Below are positions 23,938 to 36,289 of a DNA stretch of 64,000 nt, in pieces (the stretch's first letter is position 1; every line of letters begins with the position of its first letter). The notes beneath the pieces are model-generated. The model made no database searches and was not told the origin of the DNA. It worked only from the letters and a program-made list of their open reading frames with translations. Made by a program: the position numbers and the translations under genes. This stretch comes from Ancylostoma caninum (Eukaryota > Nematoda > Chromadorea > Rhabditida > Ancylostomatidae). Location: NCBI GenBank assembly GCA_037903475.1, contig JBAJFG010000597.1, forward strand, positions 620,001 through 684,000. Reading direction: 5' to 3'.

Positions 23938-24814
23938 ATGGTAAGAACTTGAAATTCAGCGGAAAGGAGGGTTGATGACTCAGCTACTGCCAGACTTCCA
24001 TGCTGACGGCTAAATGGCGCTGTTTTTGATTATTCAGATGACTTTCCAGAAAAACAGCGCGGCAAAGTGTGAAATTTCCACCGGGCAGAAAACAAGCATT
24101 GCCAGCAACGGAAAAACGTAATGCTGTTGACTCAGTGGAACAGCTGTGTTTTTTCTGTTCGATATTTTTCGTAAAAAGGGAAACTAGTGTGAAATTTCCT
24201 CGGAAATATGTATTGAAGCTAATGCGCTTCTCTAATTATTTCTGGTCCAATTGCGACCTTGTGGATATGGTGATTTCTATCATCACACAAGTACATACTA
24301 TCGATGGAAAGCTTGGAAGCTTACGAGCAGTGAGAAGCATTCGCTCATGGACTCCTCTAACGGTTAGGGTTTAACCACGTTCGGGGAAAGATGGCCACGA
24401 GGTTTTGCGCTATTTTTTTTTTTGAATTGAAGACAAAAAACTATACGTGCAGTACACATATTTCGCACTTGAGAGGGTATACAGTGGCTTTCTTGTAAGT
24501 TATATCTTGGCTGAAATTGAAGTCATATTTGGAGCGAGTTCCCAAATTACTTTTTCTAGCCATCTTTCACGAGGTAATCTTGGCTGCTTCCGAAAATTTA
24601 GCACCGGCAAGTATAACCTGTACATCGAAGGATTTTGGTGTCCATTTTCGGTTACTTTATTACCTATCTAATTAGTTTTATTACCGACCGCAAAAGAACG
24701 CTATTTTCCAAGTGTCAGATGTCTGAGGCCCGTGTCGATCTGCATCATCTCTTCTCCCACCCAACTCATCCGTGTCGACACTCCCTTCTCTTCCTCCTGC
24801 TCCTCTTCCTCCTC

Positions 24815-24832
24815 CTCCCCCCCCCCCCCCCG
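24815..24832. repeat. Homopolymer C tract after a CTCCTC run
   Basis: An 80-base pyrimidine-rich stretch (24760-24832) ends in about 14 C. Glycine- and glutamate-rich minus-strand frames here are artefacts. Confidence 0.9.
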
Positions 24833-24921
24833 CCTTGCACCTATCAATTGCGACAGCAACAGTCGTCCATGATCTAGAATGTAAAATGTAATAGCACACA
24901 TGAGGGCAAAAGTGTGGTTAA

Positions 24922-24981
24922 AATGCGATAAAATTTAATTTTAGGAAATTCCTGCGATAAAATTTAATTTTAGGAAATTCC
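24922..24981. repeat. Perfect 30-bp tandem duplication
   Basis: The unit begins tgcgataaaatttaatttta and is present twice in a row, giving a recent local duplication. Confidence 0.85.
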
Positions 24982-26153
24982 TTGCACTCTTCTGGCTTGC
25001 TTTTTTTCACGAATTCCTCCCCTAGTTTGTAGCATTATGGTAGTCAAATATGCGTTGTTGTGATAGGTAATACAACAATTAATTGACAGAGATTTGTAAA
25101 ATATTCTTTTCCTAACAACCTATGATGCGGTGATCATTCAGTTTTCGAGAAATGAAATGGGAGGTGAACGACCTTGTTCTCTTGCTGAAAAACGTCATCG
25201 CGGTTATTGTCCGCTATTCAGCTAATGAGTTTCTCCAGCAGAAGCCTCACACTCATTCATTTGCGAAGAACCACGAAAGCTCGGCCGTAAAACTACCGAA
25301 TATTTCAAAACATAGCTATTATTTTTGGTCGGAAAAGTCCCCTGAAATTCAGGCTTCACCCTGATATGAACGAGCTTCTTGCTAAAAGCCGATTTTGCAA
25401 TAGAATAGATTTGAATATTAACACGCTTAATGCCGGCCTTAAGGTGCTATTTGATGCATACTTCGCACTGAGTTATGCAGGCCGAGAATAGCGTCATCAA
25501 AGTGTTGGAAGAAAGCTAGCAAGCGCTGTGCAAACACATGTGATTGCAATAGAAAAAGAGCTGTATTCGTGGGACAATGGCTGCTTACAGCAGCAGCTTT
25601 GAGCAGCAACTAATTTTATTATTCTAGAAGGCAAGCCGTAGCTCTGTTCCTTTACATGAAGAGGAGTTTTCTTTCAATATACAAGTTAGTAAGCATATAG
25701 TTTTTTTTTTCTAGTAATGTTTCCTGCAAAAAAAAGCGGAGAGGTCCCAATACGTAGCTCTTTGCAAACTTTCACATTTTCAGGAAAGAACATTCAAAGT
25801 CTTTCCAGACTTCGATATCAAAACTGCTTTTAAGCTGCACTTCCGCTACCCCTCCACATCCACTCCAAGAAGACACCCGTAATTTATTATAAATCTGCAT
25901 CATATACACATATGATTGTATATACGATGCCGAGTGAAATTATACACCCTTCCTAACTTTCTTCCACAACTTCTGCTAGAGTGAAATCTAAAAATTCAAC
26001 TTGTACTAAAATTGTAGACACTCATGTAAAAGGAAAAACTGCTAAAATCCCCCAATTTACCATCTTGGGATGAAAATTATCTTGCAAAAAAAATTGAAAT
26101 TTGTCATATGTACCCACAAAGGTTCGCAGAATTTCGAACTTCGATCTCAGAAC

Positions 26154-26200
26154 ATGAATGAATGAATGAATGAATGAATGAATGAATGAATGAATGAATT
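26154..26200. repeat. (AATG)n microsatellite
   Basis: About eleven pure tetranucleotide units. A degenerate TCAT-rich stretch follows at 26265-26340. Confidence 0.97.
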
Positions 26201-27439
26201 CCAGGTGCTCAAAAAGAAGAGGGTAGAGTTTTATTTGGGCTAGCTTGAAATAGATCTGCGGCTATATTCATCTACCCACTCACTCATTTGTTCATCCAGG
26301 CAGTCATTTACTCATTCATCTATTCGTTCTTTCATTCATGAAATCCAACATGAAAATTCATATAAGTATAGGCTTAGAAGTTGCGCGTTACAGCTCCTAT
26401 AAATATCCGTCGTCAAAGGATGGTAACGCCCATCATTCAATCAAAATAAGAAAAGTGACAAGTCGGCACCTGCCCATTCAACCTGCCAGTAGATCTGTCA
26501 GCTTACCTCATTCAGTATTCATGAAAGAGGCTCATCTGGAGATGAAGGAACTCATCTTACAGAATCGGCCATCGAATTTATTTATTTATTTTTGAGCATA
26601 AAAGATTAGAAAGGATCATCAAGGGGTGAACCATTAACTCGGAGGCATGCATGTGTCGAGCATGGCAGTAAGCCGAAGGCTAATGTCTCTAGGAATTGCA
26701 GTCACCACTATTTCAGTTGAAGTCGAGATGAGTAAAAAAAGGATGAGATTTGAAAGAAATCTGGCAAAAAACGCTTTTCTGGAACCATGCTGGGCAAGGA
26801 GATAAGTGAGTCGAAGTAAAAAAAAAAACGAAAAAAGAATTCAATCCATACAGAAAGAATATAAAGCTAGCCTTCAGGATACTTATCTTAACCTACAGTA
26901 CGGACCTACATAGGTGACTGCAGACGCGGTATGAGGGGAAACTAGATCATTCAGTGCTCAATGAGATCTCCATGACTCAATCTGCAAGTGTGCAACACTT
27001 CAGCTGATGACTAAATAAGAAGATAAGACTATGATGACCAAATGAATGAACGAAAAACAAATAAAGGGAATGCTTTAAAATCACAGGAGTTACTTTCACT
27101 CCTAAGAGCATTTGAGCCCTCAATTTTGATGGTTCCGCGCCAAGCTGATTGAAAAATATATAGATAATTTACTCCTAGAAACTCCAAAGCTGGCATTTCT
27201 TGGAAGGAAGGGAGAGTGAGGAGACGGCAGGGTTAAAAGGTAGGGCGCGGAAAACCTGTCTTTTGAGAAAAATGGTATTCCTAAATTTATTTCCCTCAAA
27301 CTTCGGTTATTGTTTATTGAAGCGGTCGTGTATTAGAGTCTGACAAAAAATCAAAACCGAAGGTTATGGTTAGGCACTACCTTTCAAAGAATTGTGAGCT
27401 ACCAGTGCTGGGACTGTGGCTAATAAAAAATAAATTTGT

Positions 27440-27565
27440 CTGGTTAATACAAATTTATCCATCCTTAACACGAGCGTTAACACGCTGGGTAATCTTAACG
27501 TTGCGTTATATCCTGGGTAATCCTTATATCCTAGGTTATACCCTGGATAATCTCAATGATGCACT
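27440..27565 (-). mobile_element. Family B repeat, inverted copy
   Basis: Ends in ggataatctcaatgatgcac, the complement of the family B left end. The interior has three or four gggtaatc/cctgggtaat variants. The outer boundary is unclear. Confidence 0.4.
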
Positions 27566-27799
27566 AGGCCTCCCGACCTAACAGAAGAACTAAAATCTTC
27601 CCGGAGACGTTCGTGAACTCGCCTGCAGGTGGAACGAAATGCACTGGAGATAGAGTTACCCCTATGTTATTCCAGAGAACCGCTGAAAACCTCGCTCTCC
27701 AAACAAAGCCTTGTCACCCAGTGCAAGAAAACAAGTAGCGATTACTGTAGTCAGAGGGGGCTCCCGCATGCTTTTGTTTCCCCGGATAGGCGAACATCG

Positions 27800-28027
27800 T
27801 TAGATGCAAATGAACCGCGAGTCAAACGATGCGGCGCTGCAGGCCAGGCTGAGGTCAAAGAGTGACAGCAGTCGTCCTCTGCCTCCACCATAATTCAGGA
27901 TCAACGACGAGCTCATAAACAACGAGAAGTTCGGCAGTAAATAGGATGAGTTGGTGGTAGTGGTAGCGACCACTTGCCAGTCAGTGGCGCCATTAGAGGC
28001 CGTTTCACCGAACCGAACAACAACCTC
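27800..28027 (-). CDS. Candidate terminal exon, faintly fibronectin-III-like
   Basis: The acceptor atttgcttcag (28028-28038) opens a 75-codon frame to TAA at 27802-27800. It begins EVVVRFGETASNGATDWQVV, then NSSYLLPNFSLF, then NYGGGRGR, loosely following the W-x-V, SY-x-L and N-x-G-G order of a fibronectin type III domain. Key Tyr residues of the F-strand are absent. The region is GC-rich relative to its surroundings, which favours coding. No confident partner exon. Confidence 0.22.
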   Translation of the reverse strand, partial: EVVVRFGETASNGATDWQVVATTTTNSSYLLPNFSLFMSSSLILNYGGGRGRLLSLFDLSLACSAASFDSRFICI

Positions 28028-28406
28028 CTGAAGCAAATGGGAAGCACTTAGAGGGCGGCCAGCCGAAGATTTTGGAGAGCAGCTTGAGATACGAAGATTT
28101 GTGGGCATATTTCCTGAAAAATTACTCTCAATTCCGAACCAGAATGGCTCCTTCCAAACGGAACAAAAAAAGCGAAGGATAAGCCTTGCAGGAGAATGAG
28201 CTCAAAAAGCGATCACAGAATGAGGCTGCAAAAACAAGGCTTAGCGGCGAGGGATGAAGAGCTTTGAAAGTTCCAAGCGATTATTCTTCACCCCGTGTCC
28301 CGGCTCATATTCGTACAATTGGAAAAACAGCCGTTCAGCGACAGATTTCTAATGGATGCGCGTCGATCTGACGGATGAGCAGTGACAGGCGAACCCGACG
28401 ATAAAT

Positions 28407-28740
28407 CTAAAATTCGCCGCCGACCGCAATTGCCCAACTAACCGTGCCGGCCGAGCCAGCTTCACCTACCAGCTGAAAAGTAAGCCGGATCCGAGTAGAT
28501 CCAGATGAATTGTGAGCAGCTAACTCATCAGAAGTGGGATTCATACCTACTAAATTACTGGGGAGCAAAGGAATCGAGAAACTGAGAGGAAACGAGCAGT
28601 GCGGTGTCGTAAAGCGGAATCGTGCCACCAGCGATGATGTCCGGCCGCCCACTCCAAAATGCTCGAATAGACGATTTTTGCGGGCAGAGCAGTCGCGAAA
28701 ACAACTCCCATAGTTGAATTCTGCCGGTCAAACGTCGATC
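28407..28740 (-). other. GC-rich stretch open in all three minus frames
   Basis: All three frames stay open for 55 codons or more. The most protein-like reads TGRIQLWELFSRLLCPQKSS and SGRPDIIAGGTIPLYDTALL before a possible donor CCA|GTAATT near 28560. The others read as alanine- or serine-rich sequence. Frame and splice sites are undecided. It probably belongs to the same minus-strand gene as the exon at 27800-28027, if either is real. Confidence 0.2.
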
Positions 28741-29388
28741 TCACTCAGCCACTATAGCCGGAAGGACTACAAGGCCCCAATGCTGTGAGGACCTTTGCTC
28801 TTCCGGAGAACCATTATGATGGCTATGAATCTTGTGCAAGTGTGGAGAGAATTCATTTTAAATTTTAATTTAAAAATTCAGAGACATAGGGCAAAAAGCC
28901 AATAACACAGCAATTTTCCTATTATCTGAGAAGAAATTACAGAGAAATGACTGTCGTACATCTAAAAAGCTGTTCACGAAATCTCACCATTCTCCTGTAG
29001 GTTAAATCTGCCGTTTTCATACTCGGGATTTATTGTGTATTATTATGATTTTATTTATTATACTCCAGATTATTTGATATGCATCATTCATCATAAATTA
29101 CCCGTGATTCAGCAGGAGTTTGCCTAGAAATCACAAGTTTCCAGTTAAATTCGGGCTGAGCGTCGTGTGAACTGTTCTTTCTTTTTGAACGAATAGCGAA
29201 TGCAGAGTATTTTGAGTGAATTCTGGATAAATTCCAAATTTAATTTCAGACATGCTGATTCCCTCCAAAATTATAGCTAATCTTTAACCATATCCCTGCC
29301 ACAGTTCTCACCTACTTTCTCCAGTATATCATGCGCATGAGGGGAACAAACACACAGCCGTGGTATATCTGTTCTCACCTACCTTTAC

Positions 29389-29518
29389 CCACAACGCAAT
29401 CAAAACATCTATCCAAACGCGTGTTGATTCCTAGGCGCAGATGAGGTGCGTTGAGAAGAGTCACCCTAAAGTGAAAATCTGGTACATACTGGGTCTCTAT
29501 TGATCGGATAAATGGAAT
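29389..29518 (-). CDS. Candidate internal exon
   Basis: The acceptor tctttttatgcag opens in phase 0 and the exon ends GTGG|GTAAAG in phase 1. It reads IPFIRSIETQYVPDFHFRV, then LRLGINTRLDRCFDCVV (43 residues). Splice sites on both sides are good. Family unknown, and the link to other exons is unproven. Confidence 0.3.
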
Positions 29519-30320
29519 CTGCATAAAAAGAAGTGGATAAAAATGTTCGAAAGCATGCAAGTTTCCATTAGATATCATGGTTTGGACCATGCAAACATAT
29601 CTGCCAGAGCGCCTTCATTCGATTGGACAAAATGTACAAATCAGAAGCATGAACTAAGCAAAAATTTAGGCTTGAAATCAGTAGTCTAGAATATCCAGAG
29701 TTCTACCTGGCCAGAAGGAGAAGTTCAGGGAGATCAGTCCATAGATAACCAACTATCATCCCTGCACATCTAGGACGACTCAAGCAGCTGCTAGGGTTCC
29801 AGATTTATGTGCTGTGCCGCTGGGAACGTTAATCTAACATTCCTAGCCTGTCTTCTTCAGAAATCGTAGAACTAATGGTGCCAAAAAATGCTGGGCGCCG
29901 ATGAGGTGAATGACGAGCTAACGAACAACATGAAAAAGTTCAGAGCCATGTTCACACGTATATTGCAAGGGGTGTAATTGTGTAAGCTGCAAAGTGCACG
30001 GTCTTCAAAGGAAAAGAACCCATGGCCCGATTTAATTTATCGTTGGTTTATACGTATATGCTAATTCCACGGCCACCAACAATTGCATGTATCGACAAAG
30101 CTTGGAAGACACGAGTGGACGACCTCACTAGCAAGAAATGGTCGAGTGGAATGGAATTGACGGGTGTACGCACAAAATAGGGCGGACTCTCTTTGGTAAA
30201 AAATGCCCCCACTCAGGGAAAATTGGCTTACGTAACTTCGGATTTTTTGATGACGCCCCGACAGCGGTTTCGTAAAAACCAAAAACATGTTTTCGTGTCT
30301 GGTTCACAATGTAGTTCTAC

Positions 30321-30418
30321 CAATGAAAGTCGCGTGTTTGGGAGTGTCCAGTGGTGGGACTTCAAAAATTGCCCGGCAGAGAACTGATCTGCCCACTGCT
30401 CCAAACGGGATGAATTTC
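30321..30418 (-). CDS. Candidate internal exon
   Basis: The acceptor catttttgttag is followed by KFIPFGAVGRSVLCRAIFEV and PPLDTPKHATFI, with a donor ATTG|GTAGAA. Entry phase 2 matches the exit of the exon at 31354-31570. A second frame of the same block is open to a donor at 30232/30231 (NSSRLEQWADQFSAGQF), so the choice of frame is uncertain. Confidence 0.25.
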
Positions 30419-30605
30419 CTAACAAAAATGGACAATAAACACTTTGTCCGAGCAACCTGACTCAACCACTGGTAACAGTGAAAAAAACGAGGGTTCATAA
30501 TAGTTTACCGGGATGTTTATGTCGTCTACTTTAGATGAATAAGAAGTCTACAACTTCCAGAGAGTGTGAAGCTGAGCTGCTTCAGAAGAATTTGAGTGCC
30601 TGGAT

Positions 30606-30745
30606 GCATCATTGATATTACCATGGTAAAAGGGTTGACATTCCCAAATTTACCCTTTATCTAACACTCATCAACATGTCTACCCATATGTGACGTTGTC
30701 TTTACCCACCTTCCACACATGGGTATGAGATCACCCATCTTTTCA
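30606..30745 (+). mobile_element. Family B repeat, diverged copy
   Basis: Begins catcattgatattacc and carries the catatgtgacgttgtctttaccc block shared with 57.34 kb. It ends near atgggtatgagatcaccc. Degenerate. Confidence 0.4.
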
Positions 30746-31353
30746 ATAGAGCCCCTGCTAGGATTCATAAACGCATAACCAAGCGAAACCAAGTTATATT
30801 ACGTGCTCTATAGGTAAACTAATCGCGCTAACCATAGCTGGTTTGTGGGCTAAACGCCTCATGAATACAGTCTCGGAGAGTTAAACAAGATTTCCTCGAC
30901 GGGGTACGTTGATTTGGTAAAATTTGTAGATTTTCTAGATACCCATCTCTAAACATGGATAGTTCTTACTTCTTTGGGGCGTGGATCCACTGCTCCCCAT
31001 CTCGAGAATTAACTTTATCTCTCAATTAGTTGCGGTTAACCGTAGAAACCACAAGATAACTCGTCGTTGGAATGCTTTTCCCATCAAACAAGGAATTTTC
31101 ACAGAAGTGAAAAATGTAGCAATGAATATACAGTTGCACTGTTGATTCCAAATATTTTAACCCTTGAATCGGTCCCAGTTCGGTGATAAATAAGGAACAG
31201 TATTGTCGGATTAATGTAGTCAAGGCTCAGGTTCAACATGATAAAGATTGAGCAGGTGTTTGTTAAACCTGAAGGTAACCCTGCAGCTACGCCCAGCACG
31301 TGCAATATCTACGATTTCCGAAAGTCTCTATTTTGCGTAGGTATGCTTGTTAC

Positions 31354-31570
31354 GTCCAACATATCTGCACAGCAGCAGATAATCCACAATCAGGAATGCA
31401 TGAGAGCATTCTGTTGTGAATTTGCATTACTCCAAGTGGAGCGCAAGAATACGTCGTCTGGAATGTGGCCGCTGGCGTGTAGCACTCTCTGAGCACGAGT
31501 ACTTCAAGGACATACTCTGCGCGAATAATGACCACTAACGGAACGGAATAATAGTGTGGGTGCAGACGCA
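31354..31570 (-). CDS. Candidate internal exon with four to five cysteines
   Basis: Opens after ccacgtag in phase 1 and ends TGGAC|GTAACA in phase 2, with 71 whole codons and only this frame open. It contains HPHYYSVPLVVIIRAEYVLE, then REC, then YSCAPLGV, CIPDCGLSAAVQICW. The cysteine content suggests an extracellular protein. No family recognised. Confidence 0.3.
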
Positions 31571-31984
31571 CTACGTGGAATATTCTGGCACCAGCTGATT
31601 TACTCTGGAGATTGCCCTCATCGCAGAAATCACGGCGCTGAACAATGAAACGACAGAGACTGTAGGGTTGGACACGTAAACACGCAGGTGTGGAGGGTAA
31701 TGGTGGTTGATAGGGTGATGGTCAAATAACGCTTATTCTATACAGAGCTCTTTTAAATTGTGGATTCTAAACAGTTGCAAACCCATGCAAGGTGAAACCT
31801 CATCCTATAAGATCTAATTCGACTGATAAGGAAGGTGCAAGAGGCCCGGCTAGCAAATCGGAATGAAACCTTTACGAAATCTCTGTTTGAGTGGGTACTA
31901 CACTATGTATTTCACTCTTGCCCTAGGCTCCAAAAAGTAGAAGTCCCACCACATCACTATGTGCGTTCCTGCACTCCTTAGAGA

Positions 31985-32060
31985 CGGGGTGGGCCAGTGG
32001 TGGTGCTAGACTGCTGGGCAGTGGGCCGAGGGTTTGAAGCCCGTCATGAACGCCCTTTTT
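31985..32060 (+). ncRNA. tRNA-derived pol III unit (SINE-like or tRNA relic)
   Basis: An A-box-like TGGGCCAGTGG near 31992 and a B-box-like GGTTTGAAGCC near 32031 are spaced as in pol III genes, followed by TTTTT near 32055. GACGGG upstream can pair with CCCGTC directly after the B box. The acceptor and T stems overlap, so it is not a functional tRNA. Boundaries of any longer SINE are not visible. Confidence 0.45.
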
Positions 32061-32119
32061 GCATTTTCGTTCTTTTCTCCCTTGGAGTCGAGGGCAGTAA
32101 TGAAATACATGGTGTAGCA

Positions 32120-33500
32120 CCTACCAAAACAAGGATTCAAGCTAGATAGGCTTCATTTCGGACCGCCAGCCTGGCCTCGTGCACCCATCTTGAGAGTTTC
32201 ACGCTGCCAACCATAGCGGAATCATCCCAGTCACTGTTTTATAGCTTGGTCCTTGAATTTATGAAAGCTTCTTGAACGTTCTAATCATCCCGCTAAACAT
32301 CCATAGCCAGAAACTGTCTCAATCAACATATCGTAGATGTTACTAGTTCTATCTGCTGTCGCAGACGAGCAAAAATGGTGGACTAAACAAACATTTGAAA
32401 AGTCAGATCTCGGAAACAACTATGGACCACGATACTATGTGGTGGAGCGCTTTATCAACTGGAATGCCTTGTTCATAATATTAATCCCACACTGAGGAAC
32501 TATCGAATTCGGGTTCTAGGGCATTATAAGGATGAAATCATTAACGATATGGAAAGGTACTCTAATGTATAAAAATGCAGTAAAAACAGGTACAAGATTG
32601 TTGCCTATCTGCCTGGCGCGCTCCCCCCTCCCTACATACACACGGGTAAGAAGTGAAAAGTAAGGTCCTCGAGTGAATTTCCAGTGATCCACGTCCACCT
32701 GCACGACCACCACCACATGTTTGGACACGCTAAAGCACGATGCAGCAGAATCAGGCGAAAATGAAGAATTTGAGGTTGATGAAATGTGTGGATACACAGA
32801 CAATCAGAGTGCCATATTCTACATGGTGTGTCGCGTGCTGCTGGCAGTCATGCAGCGCGCATAAACTACTGGCATCAAATAGTTTAGAGTTTTTCTTTGA
32901 TTTTTCCTTGACCTAATTTTCTCGTTTAAGCGGTTCTGAATAAGCTTGATCAAAGTCTGATTCGAAAATTCTATCAGCGTCTCCGCTCGGCACTAATACA
33001 TTTGGATGCAATGAACAACGTTGTGGTCTACGAGTTAATTTACCACTTTTCAAGATATTTCAGAAATGTAAATGTTATCCTTTACCTATTTCTAGGTGGC
33101 ATCTGTCCATCCCTATCATGACTGATAATAACGAGCTTACATCGTCTGCCACGTCTGTGTGGTTGAAACGAAATTCGCTGATTGGTCAGTGATGGTGATT
33201 GTGAGGTCAACAAGATGACGTGTATGGTGAGGTCCAGGCCCGAGCACTAGGTCTTCCCCGGTACAAAATCAAAACGAAGACCCCTTTGAAAAACCAAAAT
33301 TATGTGAAGCCTCCTTCGAACATGGAAATATAAAGGAAAATCGGAGTCCCTGGGAACAGCTCGTGCTGGGACCACGAGTTCATTGTTCAAGCTAGAATCT
33401 GAGGGATGTAAAGGCACAACATTTTGAAGTAAAAAATGAAAAAAGGCATAGATTCGAAGAAATCTTTGATTTGAAAAGGAATGGACTAGAAAGCTGAGCA
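32120..33500. other. Spacer, one dispersed repeat
   Basis: Only the 32778-32862 dispersed repeat is recognisable; other frames lack splice support. Confidence 0.5.
32778..32862 (+). repeat. Short dispersed repeat, copy 3 of 4
   Basis: Core gtgtggatacacagacaatc, followed by a gtgtgtcgcgtgctgctgg block comparable with copies 2 and 4. Confidence 0.6.
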
Positions 33501-33505
33501 GATCA

Positions 33506-33738
33506 AAGGGCAATTTATATTAGCTGCGTGCGTTTGACGCGCGCGCGTCTATATGATGAAGGATGGGGCCAGTCGCACCGTTGACTCAGCCCAGGGTCAC
33601 GCGTACAGCCTAGCGGCGACCGTACGTACTTTTCATTGAGGAGGTACATACCGCATTCACCTTCACGGAAGATCCTCCAAAATTGGATGCGTGCGTCTGA
33701 CGCACGCAGCTAATGTGAATTCCCTATAAATTGCCCTT
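33506..33738 (+). mobile_element. Small inverted-repeat element, family A, copy 1 (about 233 bp)
   Basis: The ends are AAGGGCAATTTATA and its complement TATAAATTGCCCTT. Subterminal GCTGCGTGCG blocks with gacgcgcgcg palindromes are found at both ends. No coding capacity. Related copies are at 57068-57297, 61284-61533 and partly 62596-62700. Confidence 0.8.
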
Positions 33739-34611
33739 GGAACGGTCCCTGGAACATGTGGGAATTAACAGGTGATTCTTATTACAAGGCAAAACGCGTT
33801 GAAACTAGTACGCGGCGTCGTTCGATTGGAGCACATATTCTACTGGCCTAGACTCCGTTGAATTCCAGGGATTCCTGCGCAGAGTAAACGCAACGGAATG
33901 AAATGAAATTTTCAGTGATAAAAGAACTAAGGGGGTACCACAAGAGTTTGCCAAGGATGACAGAAATTTATGTGAACTAAAAAGTGTATGCTCCTTATGT
34001 GGCCACTCAAAGCAGCCTCTTCAGTGAATCGGTCACTCAACTATAGGGAACTCCAAACGTACGTAGACAAGAGTCGAGATGGCGGCGCAGCTCTCATAGA
34101 CAGAGGCGCAGGCGCACACTATGCTGAGCTCTCGTGACTCTGCGCATGAGCCGCGCCGCGGTCCTGACTCCTGACTCCGTCCGTTTGGAGTTCTCTGTAA
34201 TTCAGAGACCCTCGCAATTTTTTCCTGGGTGTCCGTCCGGACCCCAGCACGAAGTCCCGTTTGCTTTTAGACCCTTTTACGAAGCCCAGCTTGCCCCCGG
34301 GAAGACCTGTGCTGGGGCCTGGTGAGGTACAAAGAATAAAGAGAAGCTCTAGAGAATAGGGAAGTGCAGAGCGGCGGATCTGCCGTGGTTATAGAGTGTG
34401 CTGCTGCCCTGTAACGTATCCGCGTATATGGGGGATGTAGCAAAAGGATGGTGAAAGACATTTCTTAATTTTCTTCCAAGGGATGAACTACTGAAAAATT
34501 CTGGTGAGGATGTAACCTATTTTAGCTTGGATAAGGCGTACGTTAATGCGAGCAAAGCGAGCTTAGAAGTCTGGAAGTTCGGCGTTAGCAGTACCGGCTG
34601 GTACATTATAA

Positions 34612-36287
34612 TATAGTACACTCACCCAAGTAGTCGGCAGATAATGTCGTCTAAGGATGACTTTGACCGCCTGCGAACAACTGACCGCCAAGAAGTGTGG
34701 ACATCCAAAGAAGCTTCCACGACATGTGTTTCATCTAACACTAACATGCCGAGGACAACGAATTTATAAACTGAGGATGGGTCGAATTAGTGCCATGTTC
34801 TGGATCGATTCGGAAGTGTCGTGTTGGGGCATCTACACAGTCGTAGGACCTATTGTTGATGTATTACTTTACTATAATTTTGACACAGACAAAAGGGCAG
34901 ATGTTGTCAGACTAATTACTCACAATCACTTAAGTAACGAGTACGTTTCTTCAAAGATAAGCGACGCCCGCTAGGATAGGAGCTTTGCCACAAAATCTGG
35001 TGATGTGGAAGAGGAAGAACTCAGAGTTTAAAAAGAATATTGGTTGAGATGATTCATGAAAAACAACAATGTTTGCAACCAAATAGGATTTTAGATAAAG
35101 CGACTAATGTGAATATCAGACTTCACAATATTCAATGAAGGACAATATTCAATGAAGAGGGAAGTGTATAAGCTGTCTTTGTGTTCTTCCTTGTGTGTGC
35201 GGTTTCTTTGAAACGCTGTTGTATCTCTTTCATCGTCTGCTATACATGTGCGTAAATAAATAAACAACTTCAGGGAAATAGTAGAAAGCGCTGTGAGGCT
35301 CTCTTTTTTCGAATACTCGAAAAACTCGAAGTCGAATAGGTGCTTGAATTTCTGCTTGAAAATGACGTCACGTAGCTCTAATATGTAGTGAGAACTATAC
35401 ATATGGAATCAAATGACAAATATCAAAGGACATAGGCTTACTGTGAACCTAAAAGAAAGCCGTTCAGGCCACTTAACTGGAGCGTAGAAAGGAACCTTGC
35501 TTCCCTGCAGAAGCATCCAGTTTCCATATTTGGACATGTGTTGCATGAAGTCGCTGACCGGAATTCAAGTGGCCTAATATGAAGTGCTGCCGGTGCAATT
35601 AAGCGTGGTGGTCAGTCCGCTAGCAAGTAATGGAGGCTAATTTATTTACTTCTTTATTGATCGAATGTCCTTTCTATGTATGTCCTCGTCAACCACTTTC
35701 TCCTATGGTCCAAGCAAAAAAAAAATTCGGAAAAAAAAGAACACTTATGGAAAATTAGTCTACTCACCCTACTTTCCTATTTCTTATACTTCTAGGCAAA
35801 AATTGGTTTCCAGAAAATCTTGCAAGCTCGATGCAAGTCTTCAAAACATCCTGCAACTGACGTCCACTCCGGCTCGCTGGAGCCGAGTCCAAAGGTCACG
35901 GCGACTGGACATTGTTTACCGAGACGTCTGCCCCAGTCTGGAATTTGCAGGCGGCCCACGAGAAAAAAAACATCTGCAAGCGCGAGCTACCCACTGACTT
36001 GGAAAACGCAACGTAGCAAGAAGTATGTCTGAATCGAGGCGTATACCCTTTCTGCTGTTGCGACCACATTAAATAGGTGAGGCGAAGGAAACAGGACCCT
36101 GCTCTCATGGAGGGCTCATCGTCAATCCACGATTTAGTGTGTTTCCACCTGGTACGGTCAGTCTTCTTCCGGCCACCTGTTCCGGAAATATGGTCCAATT
36201 ACTGTGCCACTGAGCGGTGCAGTCGTCCTCGTAATGGGAATAGGTGAAAAGGAAATATAATTCTTCCGCTCCACACTCGCGGATCTA
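34612..36287 (+). repeat. 1.65-kb direct duplication, copy 2
   Basis: Direct repeat of 13150-14845. The boundary bases are shared (tcacccaag at the left, cacactcgcggatcta at the right) and the flanks outside are unrelated. It contains the stop-damaged first exon at 34626-34734. Confidence 0.9.
34626..34734 (-). pseudogene. Duplicate signal-peptide exon with a premature stop
   Basis: It matches the exon at 13163-13271 codon for codon from ATG (34734-34732) to the donor G|GTGAGT (34626/34625). Codon 28 is TAG, where copy 1 has CAG. The donor and the TATA sequence are retained. The copy therefore encodes only a 27-residue peptide unless an alternative start is used. Confidence 0.55.
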
Positions 36288-36289
36288 CT

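Larger units (their letters stand above)
24000..26150. other. Spacer, simple repeats only
   Basis: Apart from the pyrimidine tract and the 30-bp duplication I see no supported feature. Confidence 0.5.

Noticed and set aside
24681..24901. Gly- and Glu-rich minus-strand frames
   Set aside because: Artefacts of the CTCCTC/poly-C tract.
30061..30288. 75-codon minus-strand frame ending in a Cys/Trp-rich tail
   Set aside because: Overlaps a better candidate exon in another frame; several frames here look equally protein-like.
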